Below the pieces are notes generated by a model, which was not told the origin of the DNA, ran no database searches, and was given only the letters and a program-made list of their open reading frames with translations. A DNA stretch of 63,192 nucleotides from Micrococcales bacterium. GTDB taxonomy: Bacteria > Actinomycetota > Actinomycetes > Actinomycetales > Microbacteriaceae. The position numbers and the translations under genes were made by a program. The stretch is from contig CANGEU010000006.1 in assembly GCA_947452985.1 (NCBI GenBank), forward strand, positions 1 through 63,192, written 5' to 3'. Shown piece after piece: positions 17,333 through 26,899 of this stretch (the stretch's first letter is position 1; the number at the start of each line of letters is the position of its first letter).

Positions 17333-18999
17333 TCTCGAAGATTTTGAAGTCTTTGGCAATTTTCGCCGTCGCAGTGTCTTTGGCATCCTGTGCCAAGCTC
17401 CCATCCATTCCTACCAATCAGCTGGGTCCGGAAATTACCACCAACGAGACCAATGAATCGCTCTACTATTCACCGTCAGGCCCATCGGCTGGGAGTTCTC
17501 AAGAGCAGATCATCAGTGGTTTCCTCTACGCTGGAAACGGGCCGCAGGATGACTATGCGGTTGCTCGTGAATTTCTGACCAAAAACTACGCACCCAAATG
17601 GCGCCCAAGCACGGAAACCCTAATTCAGACTGGCTCTTCACTGGTGGTATCGAATGCCGGAACCAAGGTTCGGTTGAATGTCAAATATGACGCTCGAGTA
17701 ACCGCGGATGGTAACTATATTTCAGACCCCGGTGCGAGCCGCATCCTAGAGTTTCGCCTTTTGCAGGAAAACGGCCAGTGGAGAATTGCTTCCGCGCCAA
17801 ACCTAACCACGCTCCTGGCTCCGAACTACAAGGTATTGTTCAAGGCCGTCCCAGTATATTTTTGGGACAAGTCGTTCTCATACCTGGTGCCTGATGTGCG
17901 TTGGTTCCCAACTCGCGCCTCACTCGCGACAAAGCTAACCAATGCTCTTCTGGCAGGCCCGAGCCCATGGCTTTCACCTGCGGTACAAAATGTGGTTCCC
18001 AAAGACACCAAGCTAAACATCAACTCGGTGACGGTCGATGCCGGTACCGCGTCAATCGATTTCAATGCGAGCGCCCTGAAAGTCCCGAACTGGAAGCGCC
18101 CATACCTGCGGTCTCAGCTTCTGGCAACGCTTGGCGCTGTGGACGGTGTCACTCAGATTGCCATCTCAATCGAACGCACTATTCAACTAATTAACGCCGG
18201 CCCAGCAGGCACCCCGGACGACACCTCGATCCTGCCAATCATCCTGACCAAAGATGGCCTGAGTCACATCGCCGGCAGTGCCGTGTTTGAAATTCAAGGA
18301 ACCAAACAGTTGGTGAATGCGCAAGAGGCCACTGACTTTGCAACTTCGCGTGATGAATCAACCGTGGTTCTGTTGGGTCGTGGAAAGGTGGTTTCTTACA
18401 ACCTCGGCCTATTAGAAAACGCCACTCGATTGATCGACAACCGGCCAAAACTACTCACGCCGAGCATCGACCCATTTGGAGATATTTGGACCTCGACAGC
18501 CACCGCTGGAGCAAACATCAGAGTGACCAATCGAGCCGGCAACCAATCGTTGATTTCGAACCCGTTTGGTGCGCATGTAAGCATTCGAGGTTTGGCCATC
18601 AGCCCCGAGGGTGCCCGCATCGCCATCTACCATAACTCCGTTCATGGAGTCAGCGTTCATGTCTTTGCCATTCTTCGAGACAAAACCCACAAGGTGACTG
18701 GATTTGGAGAGCCGCTTCCTCTAAGTGAACTGGGTACCAACGTTGAGTCGGTGAGCTGGTTGAATGGCTCCACGCTAACCGCTCTGGCGCGCGACGGTGT
18801 CGGATTCCAATCAACGGTTGAAGGCATCATCGGCGGACCAAAAACTGTTCAGCGAGGAACCGTGAACGGTAGCTTCGCGCTGACTGTTCTAGGTGGCAGT
18901 CAGTACTACGTTGATTCCGAGGGTGGACTATTTGTATCTCGGGCACTCGGATGGGATCGACTCCGCGCCGAGGTAAAAGCCATTCACATGGCCGGATAG
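17329..18999 (+). CDS. lpqB: Lipoprotein LpqB, MtrAB accessory protein (GerMN domain)
   Basis: A 556-aa lipoprotein with signal sequence and lipobox LASC (lipidated Cys21). The N-terminal third resembles the LpqB N-terminal region, with FLYAGNGPQDDYAVAREFL. A GerMN domain follows at about 180-290 (LTNALLAGPSPWL, INSVTVDAGTASIDF), then a C-terminal beta-propeller-like LpqB domain. LpqB sits outside the membrane and modulates MtrB activity. Its start overlaps the mtrB stop. The next gene, comF, lies about 60 nt downstream. Confidence 0.93.
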   Translation: MISKILKSLAIFAVAVSLASCAKLPSIPTNQLGPEITTNETNESLYYSPSGPSAGSSQEQIISGFLYAGNGPQDDYAVAREFLTKNYAPKWRPSTETLIQTGSSLVVSNAGTKVRLNVKYDARVTADGNYISDPGASRILEFRLLQENGQWRIASAPNLTTLLAPNYKVLFKAVPVYFWDKSFSYLVPDVRWFPTRASLATKLTNALLAGPSPWLSPAVQNVVPKDTKLNINSVTVDAGTASIDFNASALKVPNWKRPYLRSQLLATLGAVDGVTQIAISIERTIQLINAGPAGTPDDTSILPIILTKDGLSHIAGSAVFEIQGTKQLVNAQEATDFATSRDESTVVLLGRGKVVSYNLGLLENATRLIDNRPKLLTPSIDPFGDIWTSTATAGANIRVTNRAGNQSLISNPFGAHVSIRGLAISPEGARIAIYHNSVHGVSVHVFAILRDKTHKVTGFGEPLPLSELGTNVESVSWLNGSTLTALARDGVGFQSTVEGIIGGPKTVQRGTVNGSFALTVLGGSQYYVDSEGGLFVSRALGWDRLRAEVKAIHMAG

Positions 19000-19061
19000 C
19001 GGTTTTCCACAGAATCCGCCTACCGAGGGCCAACTAGTTTCTTGTGCTCCAAACTGCTGGA

Positions 19062-19730
19062 ATGAGTCTCTTTTTAGATTTACTTATTCCCGCCAAATGT
19101 CTGTTTTGCGGTCAGCTTGGCACCAGAGTTTGCGAAGACTGTGAGGTTGAAATTGGGTCGGAACCGCGTCTGGTTTATCGCGATGGGCTAATCGGGTTCT
19201 CCGCAATGGGTTACGACTCCAATGCCAAAACCTTACTTCGCTCCTATAAAGAATTAGGTGAAAGTGAATTGGCTTCCGTCATGGCCCGAACGATGGTGAA
19301 CCTGATTGGTTGCTTCGAACAACGCCCCGAACTTCTAGTTCCAATACCGAGCAATCGAAGTTCAGTGCGGGAGCGAGGCTTCAATCCCGCAGAGCTACTG
19401 GCGAGAGAACTGAGTCTGCAAGTGCCTGGTCTTAGGTGGTCAAATGTCTTGGGTCGAATTCGTGAAACGAAAGATCAAAGCAAGCTGACACCCACCGAGC
19501 GAAAACAAAACCAGCTGGGGTCGATGATTGCAAAAGTTGGAGGCGGGCGCGTTTTACTTATCGACGACATCGTCACTACCGGTGCATCACTCTTGGCCGC
19601 CAAGGAAACCTTAGAACGGGCTGACTATATTGTTGACGGTTTTGTAACTTTCGCAGAAACCGAAGCAAAAGGGTGTACCTTGACTACACAGGCACAGTTG
19701 CCTGCAGATGGAGGAACATCATGGAACTAA
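19062..19730 (+). CDS. ComF family phosphoribosyltransferase-like protein
   Basis: A 222-aa protein of the ComF family, associated with DNA uptake in competent bacteria but widespread in non-competent Actinobacteria. The N-terminus starts LDLLIPAKCLFCG and has a second pair CEDC, giving a CxxC...CxxC zinc ribbon; the C-terminal half is a phosphoribosyltransferase fold with the PRPP loop VLLIDDIVTTGAS. I use the ATG at 19062, which matches the usual ComF N-terminus; a GTG at 19044 would add six residues and cannot be excluded, since neither has a good ribosome site. The 3' end overlaps hpf by 10 nt and contains the hpf ribosome site, so the two are coupled. Confidence 0.87.
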   Translation: MSLFLDLLIPAKCLFCGQLGTRVCEDCEVEIGSEPRLVYRDGLIGFSAMGYDSNAKTLLRSYKELGESELASVMARTMVNLIGCFEQRPELLVPIPSNRSSVRERGFNPAELLARELSLQVPGLRWSNVLGRIRETKDQSKLTPTERKQNQLGSMIAKVGGGRVLLIDDIVTTGASLLAAKETLERADYIVDGFVTFAETEAKGCTLTTQAQLPADGGTSWN

Positions 19731-20335
19731 GAATTTCCGCAAAAAACCTAACCGTCTCCGACCGCTTCCGAGAATATGTTTCCGAGCGGGCTGAAAAAGT
19801 AGACCACCTCCTACATAAAGTTCAGGAGCTGGTCGTCAAAGTAACCAGACACGATCACTCTCGAAACTCCGGACCAGAAGATCAGGTCGAACTAACCGTT
19901 TATGCCTCAGGGCAAATCATTCGCGCTGAAGCGCACGCCCAAGACAAGTTCTCTGCATTCGACGTGGCTTGGGGCAAGCTTGCCGAGCGCCTTCGCCGTG
20001 CCAACGACCGCAAGAAGCCTCACCACGGGCACCACGGGGCGCCTGGCGCCTCTGAGCTCAGCGCCAGTGAGTTCTCAGGGTTAGATGTGACACCGGCCGA
20101 CCTTTCCCTGCTGCACCCAAGCGAGGCGGCTGAGGAAGCCCCAAACTTCGGTGAATCTCCAGTGGTCATTCGACGTAAAGAGTTTCACGGTGAAACCATG
20201 GCCGCCGACGATGCAATTTCCAACATGGAGCTGCTTGGCCACGACTTTTACCTCTTTATCGACTCGGAAAACGGCAAACCAAGTGTGGCCTACCGTCGTA
20301 AAGGCTGGAATTACGGAGTAATCGCGCTGGTCTAG
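19721..20335 (+). CDS. hpf: Long-form ribosome hibernation promoting factor
   Basis: A 204-aa protein. The N-terminal S30AE domain (about 1-105) starts MELRISAKNLTVSDRFREYV. A His/Gly/Ala-rich linker (about 100-120) leads to the C-terminal dimerisation domain (about 145-204) with VVIRRKEF and GHDFYLFID. Long HPFs pair two 70S ribosomes into inactive 100S dimers in stationary phase or starvation. The start is well supported by GGAGGA a few bases before ATG 19721, inside the end of comF. The gene order comF-hpf-secA is conserved in Actinobacteria. Confidence 0.94.
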   Translation: MELRISAKNLTVSDRFREYVSERAEKVDHLLHKVQELVVKVTRHDHSRNSGPEDQVELTVYASGQIIRAEAHAQDKFSAFDVAWGKLAERLRRANDRKKPHHGHHGAPGASELSASEFSGLDVTPADLSLLHPSEAAEEAPNFGESPVVIRRKEFHGETMAADDAISNMELLGHDFYLFIDSENGKPSVAYRRKGWNYGVIALV

Positions 20336-20402
20336 CACTCAGGCGGTATCCAGGCTTCGCGGGTAAGATTATCTTGATTGTCCCGTAAGGCTTGGAGTCG
20401 TT

Positions 20403-23027
20403 TTGGCATCGTTGATCAACAAGTTGCTTCGCGCAGGCGAAGGCCGTGTATTGGCCAAGCTTCGCAACCATGTAGTGGCTGTGAACGCCCTAGAGGAAGA
20501 CTTCAAGGCGCTTACCGATGAGCAACTAGCCGGAGAAACCGCAGCACTTCGCGATCGTTTCGCTGCTGGCGAATCGCTAGATGACCTACTTCCAGAAGCC
20601 TTTGCTGCAGTTCGCGAGGCAGCCTCTCGAACTCTAGGCATGCGCCACTTTGACGTGCAGATAATGGGTGGAGCAGCTCTTCACCTAGGTAACATCGCCG
20701 AAATGCGCACCGGTGAAGGAAAGACCCTCGTGGCAACCCTTCCGGCCTACCTCAACGCAATCGCAGGTCGGGGCGTCCACGTGGTTACTGTAAACGACTT
20801 CCTCGCCAGCTACCAGAGTGAACTTATGGGTCGCGTTTTCCGCGCCTTGGGCATGACCACCGGATGTATTCTTTCAGGTCAGGACCCTCAAGAACGTCGT
20901 GAGCAGTACCTCGCCGACATCACCTATGGAACCAACAACGAGTTTGGCTTCGACTTCCTGCGTGACAACATGGCCCACCACCAGGGCGAACTCGTTCAGC
21001 GTGGCCACTACTACGCAATCATCGACGAAGTTGACTCAATTCTGATCGACGAGGCTCGCACCCCACTAATCATCTCGGGTCCAGCATCGGGAGACGTGAA
21101 CCGTTGGTTCAACGAGTTTGCCAAGATCGCCGAAAAGCTTGAACCAATCATCGATTACGAGGTAGACGAAAAGAAGCGCACCATTGGAATCCTGGAACCA
21201 GGTATCGAGAAGGTCGAAGACTACCTAGGTATCGATAATCTTTACGAGTCTGAGAACACCCCGCTGATCTCTTTCTTGAATAACTCACTTCGCGCCAAGG
21301 CCCTGTTCCGCAAGGACAAGGACTACGTGGTCATGAACGGCGAGGTTCTAATCGTCGACGAGCACACCGGCCGCATGTTGGCCGGTCGCCGTTACAACGA
21401 AGGTATGCACCAGGCTGTTGAAGCCAAGGAAGGCGTTGAGGTTAAGGCTGAAAACCAGACTCTCGCTACCGTTACCCTTCAGAACTACTTCCGTGGCTAC
21501 GGAAAGCTCGCCGGTATGACCGGTACCGCCGAGACCGAAGCCGCCGAATTCATGAGCACCTACAAGTTGGGCGTAATTCCGATCCCAACTAACCGCGAAA
21601 TGATTCGTAAAGACCAGCCAGACCTGATCTACAAGAACGAAGAGATCAAGTTCGCCATGGTTGTTGAAGACATCGCGGCTCACCACGAAACCAATCAGCC
21701 AGTTTTGGTCGGAACCAACTCGGTTGAAAAGAGCGAATACCTTTCTAAGCTTTTGGCTAAGCGTGGCATTCGTCACGAAGTGCTGAACGCCAAGAACCAC
21801 GCCCGTGAAGCCCACATTGTGGCTCAGGCTGGTCGTCTCGGCGCAGTTACCGTTGCCACCAACATGGCTGGCCGTGGAACCGACATCATGCTCGGTGGTA
21901 ACGCTGAGTTCCTAACTGTTGAAGCATTGGCTGCCAAGGGTCTAGAGCCGGAAGCTGCCGAGTACCAAGCTGCTTGGGATAAGACTTTTGCCGAGATCAA
22001 AGAAACCGTTGCCAAGGAAGCCGAGCAGGTTATCGCCACCGGTGGTTTGTATGTTCTTGGTACTGAGCGTCACGAGTCTCGCCGAATCGACAACCAGTTG
22101 CGTGGTCGTGCCGGTCGCCAGGGTGACCCTGGTGAGTCTCGTTTCTACCTTTCACTTACCGACGACCTGATGCGCGCATTCAACTCTGGCGCAGCAGCGG
22201 CAATGATGAACCGCAGCGACATTCCAGACGAAATGGCTATCGAGTCAAAGCTGGTCTCGCGGGCCATTGCCAGCGCCCAGTCGCAGTTGGAAGCGCGTAA
22301 CGCCGAGATTCGCAAGAACGTTTTGAAGTACGACGACGTGCTGTCACGCCAGCGTGAAGCAATCTACGGCGACCGTCGTCAGATTCTTGAGGGCGACGAC
22401 ATCACCCCGCGCATCGATGCATTCTTGGTGGATGTTGTGGAGACCATCGTCAACCAGCACGCCGGCGATAGCTCAAGCGACTGGAACCTAGAGGCTCTGT
22501 GGCGCGATCTACAAGCGGTTTACCCAGTTGGTCTTGAGATTTCGGAAGTGTTGGCGGAAGCTGGAACCAGAGCTCGTCTAACTAAGAAGTTCCTTGTGAA
22601 TGAACTTCTTAGCGATGCCCGCATGGCCTATGGCAAGCGAGCTGCAAGCCTTGGCGAAGACAACATGCGTGAACTTGAGCGCCGCGTTGTGCTTTCGGTG
22701 ATTGACCGCAAGTGGCGCGAGCACCTATACGAAATGGACTACCTGAAAGAAGGTATCGGTCTTCGTGCCATGGCACAGCGTGACCCTCTGGTTGAGTACC
22801 AGCGCGAAGGTTATGTGATGTTCCAGCAGATGACCGGAGCCATTCGCGAAGAGTCAATCATGTACTTGTTCAACTTGGATGTTCAGGTTGAAAGCGCACC
22901 GGTTGAGGAAGACCTAACCTACAGCTCACCGAGCGAAGAGGGTACTCCCGAGATCACTCACGAGCACGTAGAGCGCGATGAGAACAAGGGTGGACACGCA
23001 CCTGGCAGCAGCTTCTTCAAGAGCTAA
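20403..23027 (+). CDS. secA: Protein translocase ATPase subunit SecA
   Basis: An 874-aa SecA, the motor that pushes unfolded preproteins through SecYEG. Walker A GEGKT is at 104-108, the DEVD box at 208-211, and the preprotein-crosslinking domain, NBD2 with [10 protein letters not shown] and [17 protein letters not shown], and the helical scaffold with [24 protein letters not shown] follow in normal order. The C-terminal tail (about 835-874) is acidic and has no Cys/His zinc-binding cluster. Start is TTG at 20403 with TTGGAG 6 nt upstream. It is presumably SecA1, the housekeeping form, from its position after hpf. The stop shares CTAA with the convergent Rv3235-family gene. This export machinery would serve the many secreted proteins in the window. 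Confidence 0.97.
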   Translation: MASLINKLLRAGEGRVLAKLRNHVVAVNALEEDFKALTDEQLAGETAALRDRFAAGESLDDLLPEAFAAVREAASRTLGMRHFDVQIMGGAALHLGNIAEMRTGEGKTLVATLPAYLNAIAGRGVHVVTVNDFLASYQSELMGRVFRALGMTTGCILSGQDPQERREQYLADITYGTNNEFGFDFLRDNMAHHQGELVQRGHYYAIIDEVDSILIDEARTPLIISGPASGDVNRWFNEFAKIAEKLEPIIDYEVDEKKRTIGILEPGIEKVEDYLGIDNLYESENTPLISFLNNSLRAKALFRKDKDYVVMNGEVLIVDEHTGRMLAGRRYNEGMHQAVEAKEGVEVKAENQTLATVTLQNYFRGYGKLAGMTGTAETEAAEFMSTYKLGVIPIPTNREMIRKDQPDLIYKNEEIKFAMVVEDIAAHHETNQPVLVGTNSVEKSEYLSKLLAKRGIRHEVLNAKNHAREAHIVAQAGRLGAVTVATNMAGRGTDIMLGGNAEFLTVEALAAKGLEPEAAEYQAAWDKTFAEIKETVAKEAEQVIATGGLYVLGTERHESRRIDNQLRGRAGRQGDPGESRFYLSLTDDLMRAFNSGAAAAMMNRSDIPDEMAIESKLVSRAIASAQSQLEARNAEIRKNVLKYDDVLSRQREAIYGDRRQILEGDDITPRIDAFLVDVVETIVNQHAGDSSSDWNLEALWRDLQAVYPVGLEISEVLAEAGTRARLTKKFLVNELLSDARMAYGKRAASLGEDNMRELERRVVLSVIDRKWREHLYEMDYLKEGIGLRAMAQRDPLVEYQREGYVMFQQMTGAIREESIMYLFNLDVQVESAPVEEDLTYSSPSEEGTPEITHEHVERDENKGGHAPGSSFFKS

Positions 23028-23407
23028 AGCACGGTAATGGCGGTCGCTAACCAGCGGCCCACCCGGTGTTCCAACCTAATCGTCATGGCTCGAAGTCGTC
23101 CGCGAAAACGAAGTAGAACAATCGATTCAATGTGCCCGGGACGGTTTGATTCCTGATGAATGTCGGCAATCTCAATTTTTGGGTAATCCGCAGCGGTTAG
23201 CCCCATCGCCCTGCGTCGGTGTGCCAGATCTATGGATTTCTTTCGAAGGGTTTGGTAAACGTCTTCGTTTATTAGCCCACCAAGTTGAGTCACGCTTCGT
23301 GCTCCTTCGATCACTTCGATAATTGCCGGCGCGATGAATTCAAGCTCGCGAGTTGCGTCGGGCTTTACAAAGTTTTGTTGTGGTGCGTCTCCAATTTCTA
23401 ATTTCAT
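23024..23407 (-). CDS. Rv3235 family protein (DUF6459-like), unknown function
   Basis: A 127-aa protein resembling the actinobacterial Rv3235 family that lies beside secA. Characteristic parts are [23 protein letters not shown] (a helical region) and the C-terminal [16 protein letters not shown] followed by [10 protein letters not shown], the usual ending. Function is unknown. It is convergent with secA with a 4-nt stop overlap. The start ATG at 23407 has GAAAGGAAATCTGGGG upstream on the coding strand, a reasonable ribosome site. Gene context makes the family call fairly safe. Confidence 0.75.
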   Translation of the reverse strand: MKLEIGDAPQQNFVKPDATRELEFIAPAIIEVIEGARSVTQLGGLINEDVYQTLRKKSIDLAHRRRAMGLTAADYPKIEIADIHQESNRPGHIESIVLLRFRGRLRAMTIRLEHRVGRWLATAITVL

Positions 23408-23479
23408 CCCCAGATTTCCTTTCGCTTGGGAAAACGCTAGGACCGTTCAGACTTTCGGTCTATGACCCCACACTCTGGT

Positions 23480-23488
23480 TGTGGATAA
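23480..23488 (-). promoter_or_regulatory. Perfect 9-mer match to a DnaA box (TTATCCACA on the minus strand)
   Basis: TGTGGATAA lies in the 119-nt divergent spacer between the Rv3235-family gene and the SAF/ParA mini-operon. A single perfect box is expected by chance roughly once in two such windows, so it may be meaningless, but its promoter-region location allows DnaA-linked regulation. There is no box cluster and no dnaA/dnaN, so this is not an origin. Confidence 0.2.
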
Positions 23489-23526
23489 CTTTTTTGTAAG
23501 TTTTTGAAATTTTCCATAATCGGTTC

Positions 23527-23991
23527 ATGAATATTGATCAACTCTTTGAAGACTTGGAAACCGAGTTCGAAGCCGTTCTAGAGAACTCGGCTCCAAAACC
23601 AGATCTGGGCGTAGAACGTTTGACCACAACCATGTCCGGAACGCGAATTTCGCTTGAACGTCCAACGCTTGGTGACACTTATGTTTGCGGGTTGGTTAGC
23701 GGCAGAGCGATTTGGCGTTTTCAGCCGCACCGAACCCTAAGCGTGGCCCGAATCACCTTCAACCAAGAAATTGAAAGTCGAGCGGAGAGCCAACAGGCGG
23801 GTGAATTGCTCGCCGAGTCTTTGATTCAACGCTTCTGCCGTTACTCCTTAGCCGGCGACGGTCAGCAGGTTAGAAAGGCCAGAGTGATCGGGGTGTTACA
23901 GGGCCTGATACTTTTCGAATCGAACACCGATGTCGTCGCCGTGGCCATCGAGCGCCTGGCCTGGCTCGAAGTGCATGCGGCCGATAACTAG
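23527..23991 (+). CDS. Hypothetical protein, first gene of a SAF/ParA-like mini-operon
   Basis: A 154-aa protein I do not recognise. It is acidic at the N-terminus (IDQLFEDLETEFEAV), has no signal peptide or membrane segment, and the middle and end look alpha/beta, with GLVSGRAIWRFQPHRT and LQGLILFESNTDVVAVAIERL. CATAAT six nt before the ATG could be the -10 of a leaderless transcript. Its TAG overlaps the GTG of the SAF-domain gene by one base, and the ParA-like ATPase follows directly, so it probably acts with them. Being soluble and upstream of a membrane-anchored SAF protein, it could be an assembly or regulatory partner; that is a guess. Confidence 0.6.
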   Translation: MNIDQLFEDLETEFEAVLENSAPKPDLGVERLTTTMSGTRISLERPTLGDTYVCGLVSGRAIWRFQPHRTLSVARITFNQEIESRAESQQAGELLAESLIQRFCRYSLAGDGQQVRKARVIGVLQGLILFESNTDVVAVAIERLAWLEVHAADN

Positions 23992-24596
23992 TGGAAATCA
24001 AGCTTCAGAGGAAGTACGCAAAGTTACTCTTGCCGGCCGCCTCGGTGGCGGCAATCGTCGTAGCTTTGCTCACAACGTTTCTTCAAATTGCCTCCAAACC
24101 AGCCATAAAGGCTGTCTTGATTGCCAACCGCGACCTTGCGGAGGGAAGCCCGGTGCAAGCGACCGACTTCCATGTTGAGCAGTTGCCAATCGGGGCAGCC
24201 TCGGCTAATTACCTATCAAAAATTGGGAAAGACCTGACTCTTACATTGCCTGTCCTGAAAGGTGAGTTATTGAGTAAACGCTCGATTGCCGAGGGCTCAA
24301 GCGCATTGATTCCAATCAGGTTGAACGGCCTGAGGCCAATTGCTAAAGCCATCAGTGTGGGAGATCGGGTTGATGTTTGGGCAACGGCACAGAACCATTC
24401 CCTAAACGCTTCCGCACCCGAGCCAGTGGCGTTTAACGCAATTGTCACGGCGATCGAGTCGAACACCTCAATGACCCAAAGCACTACCAATGTTGAGATC
24501 CGGATCACCGAGGACTTTCTAGAGACGCTTTTAAGCGCCACCGACTCGAACGCGCAATTGACAATCATTCTGCACGAGACCCTCGCGGATTTCTAA
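23991..24596 (+). CDS. SAF-domain protein, CpaB/RcpC-like
   Basis: A 201-aa protein with one N-terminal membrane segment (about 12-33) and an extracytoplasmic SAF domain (about 38-100: VLIANRDLAEGSPVQATDF, then PVLKGELLSKRSI). The rest resembles the RcpC/CpaB C-terminal part, with GDRVDVWA. CpaB proteins belong to Flp/Tad pilus assembly. Here the only companion is a ParA/CpaE-like ATPase; no pilin, prepilin peptidase, CpaF ATPase or TadB/C is seen in the window. The start is GTG at 23991, overlapping the upstream stop by one base, and the stop is directly followed by the GTG of the ATPase gene. Function is inferred as an orphan pilus-like or surface-scaffold component. Confidence 0.75.
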   Translation: MEIKLQRKYAKLLLPAASVAAIVVALLTTFLQIASKPAIKAVLIANRDLAEGSPVQATDFHVEQLPIGAASANYLSKIGKDLTLTLPVLKGELLSKRSIAEGSSALIPIRLNGLRPIAKAISVGDRVDVWATAQNHSLNASAPEPVAFNAIVTAIESNTSMTQSTTNVEIRITEDFLETLLSATDSNAQLTIILHETLADF

Positions 24597-25424
24597 GTGA
24601 CCCTCACCGCCGATAGGCCGCGAAAATCCGATATTAAAAATGTTGGGGTATCCACGGAGGCTAGGGTCTTTACCGTTTGGGGTCCGCTAGGTTCCACAGG
24701 TAAGAGCACCGTCGCACTGAATCTGGCTTATGAGTTTGCGCTACTTGGGCAGCGCACAATCCTCTTAGATCTAGATACCTACGCGCCGTCACTGGTTCAG
24801 TTGCTTCCAATTCAAGATAGCTCGGCCGGTTTAGCAGCGGTGGCCAGGCTTATTCGGCAGGGGAGGTTCGCGCTGGAAGAGTTAGAACGGCTGAGCATCA
24901 ACATCAAGCGCGGTCGCACACAGTTTCGCCTATTGCCAGGGTTACCTAACGCCAAGCGCTGGGCAGAACTTACGCCAGAAACTGTTACCCAGTTGGTGGC
25001 TGTTTGCGGCTTGAACTTCGACGTCGTAGTCATCGATGTGGCCTCACCTTTAGAAGATGCCCTCACCGTGCCAGGAAGCCCGACCGCTCGCAATTGTGTC
25101 ACGAGGTCCGCAATCAAACTGGCTTCAAACTGCATAAGCGTACTGGTTGCTTCACCGTTATCGGTCTCGCGTTATCTGAACAACTTCGCTGAGTTAGAAG
25201 AATTACAAAAATCTCGAACACTCATTTTGAATGGCGAAACCCCGAACCAGCAACTTGCCAACGCCATACGTTCGCTCACCAAGGAACATATTCAAACTCA
25301 GATTCCATCCGATGAACCAGCTCTCCAACTGGCCGAGAGTCAAAAACTACCTCTCGCACTGGCTAGGCGGAAGTCGGCAGCGAGGAACGCGATAGCCGCT
25401 CTCGCGCATAAACTTTTAGCATGA
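24597..25424 (+). CDS. ParA/MinD-like P-loop ATPase (CpaE-like)
   Basis: A 275-aa P-loop ATPase of the SIMIBI class. The Walker A region reads GPLGSTGKST (about 29-38), followed by VALNLAYEFALLGQRTILLDLDTYAPS, typical of ParA/MinD/CpaE proteins; FDVVVIDVASPLE (about 140-152) is the Walker B strand. The signature lysine of the deviant Walker A (KGGxGK) is replaced by leucine, as is often the case in CpaE-like proteins, so ATP-dependent dimerisation may be altered. It starts with GTG right after the SAF gene stop and overlaps pdtaS by 4 nt. Membrane positioning of a SAF-containing surface complex is the likely job. Not a chromosomal ParA: no ParB is nearby. Confidence 0.75.
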   Translation: MTLTADRPRKSDIKNVGVSTEARVFTVWGPLGSTGKSTVALNLAYEFALLGQRTILLDLDTYAPSLVQLLPIQDSSAGLAAVARLIRQGRFALEELERLSINIKRGRTQFRLLPGLPNAKRWAELTPETVTQLVAVCGLNFDVVVIDVASPLEDALTVPGSPTARNCVTRSAIKLASNCISVLVASPLSVSRYLNNFAELEELQKSRTLILNGETPNQQLANAIRSLTKEHIQTQIPSDEPALQLAESQKLPLALARRKSAARNAIAALAHKLLA

Positions 25425-26899
25425 CAACCCTCAGCCAATTGATCGCGAAGCGAGGCAAGCTGCCTTCCGCCGACGTCGAGTGGCTGAATCTACTCACTGG
25501 TGACTGGCAGATGGTCGCCGACTTGGTCAACTGTGACCTCGTTCTCTGGGTTCAAACCAAAGAAGACAGTAACTTCATTGCGGTTGCTCATGCCAGACCG
25601 TCAAGCGCTGGAACAATTTTTTATCGCGACATCGTGGGGGAGAACCCCGCCAAACTTTGGAACCGACAGGTTACTAAGGCGTTCTCATCGGGTACTCACC
25701 AAGACTTGGCGGTTCCAGACATCTACGACGGCATTTCCATGCGCGTACGAGCAGTGCCGGTCAGGCGAAGACTCAAAGCGAACCAAAACGAATTCTCTCA
25801 GCCGATTGCAGTTGTCACGGTTCACACCAACCTGAGCGAAGTGCGTGAACCAACCAAGCAACGCATCAACTTCCGACAGGTCGGAAACGAACTCCTCGAC
25901 ATGATCGAAGAGGGAACCTACCCAGACTTCCAGAACACCACCGGTTCCACTCGCGGTGCACCGAGAGCAAACGATGGCCTGCTGATCCTCAACCAAGAAG
26001 ACACCGTTACCTTCGCTAGCCCAAACGCTTTGAGTGCTTTCAACCGGTTTGGAGTTTCTGGCGAATTGGTTGGGCAGAACCTGCAACAGGCCATGGAGAA
26101 ATCTCTTGGCAAAAACCTTCGCTCCGATGAAAACCTCGCAGTTGTGGTGAATGGTAGAGCCCCTTGGCGTGCCGATGCCTACAGCCCAACCATGGCGCTC
26201 AGCCTTCGTGCAGTTCCGCTAAAAAAGAAGAACCAGCGCACCGGGGCCATTTTGCTTTGCCGCGATGTTTCTGAGCTAAGGCGCCAGGAACGCGAATTGA
26301 TCACCAAGGATGCCACCATCCGTGAGATTCACCACCGCGTGAAGAACAACCTCCAAACCGTGGCCAGTCTGCTCCGAATTCAGGCCAGGCGAACCGACTC
26401 TGACGAAGCCAAAGAGGCGCTCGAACAAGCCATGCGTCGCGTAGCCGCCATCGCGCTGGTTCACGACACCCTTTCTTCTGGTCTTAGCCAAGAAGTTAAT
26501 TTCGATGAAGTTTTCGACCGAGTTTTAAAGCTTTCTTCTGAAGTTGCGTCCACCGTTGGCACCACGGTCAACACCATCATCGATGGAAAATTCGGGCAGC
26601 TACCCAGCGAGAAGGCCACCAGCCTTGCGGTTGCCGTTACCGAGCTGGTTACGAATGCGGTTGAGCACGGGCTTGCCGAGCGCTCGGGAGTTGTTCACGT
26701 CAACGCTGAGCGCAAGGGCAAGCAACTCACTGTCACCATCTCAGACAACGGCAAAGGCCTCCCGGATGGAAAACTTCAGGAAGGCCTTGGCACGAGCATT
26801 GTGAAAACCCTCATTGAGGGTGAATTGCGTGGAACGATTAGCTGGTTCTCACCAAAAGAGGGTGGAACGAAAGTGGTTGTAGTTCTTCCGCTTAGCTAG
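25421..26899 (+). CDS. pdtaS: Sensor histidine kinase PdtaS (GAF-PAS-HisKA_2)
   Basis: A 492-aa soluble histidine kinase like Rv3220c. The N-terminal GAF-like domain (about 1-150) is followed by a PAS domain (about 185-290), the HisKA_2 segment with REIHHRVKNNLQTVASLL (His304/His305) and a HATPase domain (TELVTNAVEHG, ISDNGKGLP, GLGTSIVKTLI). PdtaS phosphorylates PdtaR, an ANTAR-type RNA-binding antiterminator; the pdtaR gene is not in the window. The neighbouring convergent whiB1 matches the mycobacterial order, supporting the name. The start ATG overlaps the upstream ATPase by 4 nt, so pdtaS is translationally coupled to the SAF/ParA mini-operon here. Its stop region overlaps the whiB1 end by 8 nt. 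Confidence 0.92.
   Translation: MTTLSQLIAKRGKLPSADVEWLNLLTGDWQMVADLVNCDLVLWVQTKEDSNFIAVAHARPSSAGTIFYRDIVGENPAKLWNRQVTKAFSSGTHQDLAVPDIYDGISMRVRAVPVRRRLKANQNEFSQPIAVVTVHTNLSEVREPTKQRINFRQVGNELLDMIEEGTYPDFQNTTGSTRGAPRANDGLLILNQEDTVTFASPNALSAFNRFGVSGELVGQNLQQAMEKSLGKNLRSDENLAVVVNGRAPWRADAYSPTMALSLRAVPLKKKNQRTGAILLCRDVSELRRQERELITKDATIREIHHRVKNNLQTVASLLRIQARRTDSDEAKEALEQAMRRVAAIALVHDTLSSGLSQEVNFDEVFDRVLKLSSEVASTVGTTVNTIIDGKFGQLPSEKATSLAVAVTELVTNAVEHGLAERSGVVHVNAERKGKQLTVTISDNGKGLPDGKLQEGLGTSIVKTLIEGELRGTISWFSPKEGGTKVVVVLPLS

Noticed and set aside
23480-23488. Perfect DnaA-box 9-mer suggesting an origin or DnaA regulation
   Set aside because: One match is expected by chance about every other window of this size; no clustering, dnaA, dnaN or AT-rich unwinding region. 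Kept only as a low-confidence site.
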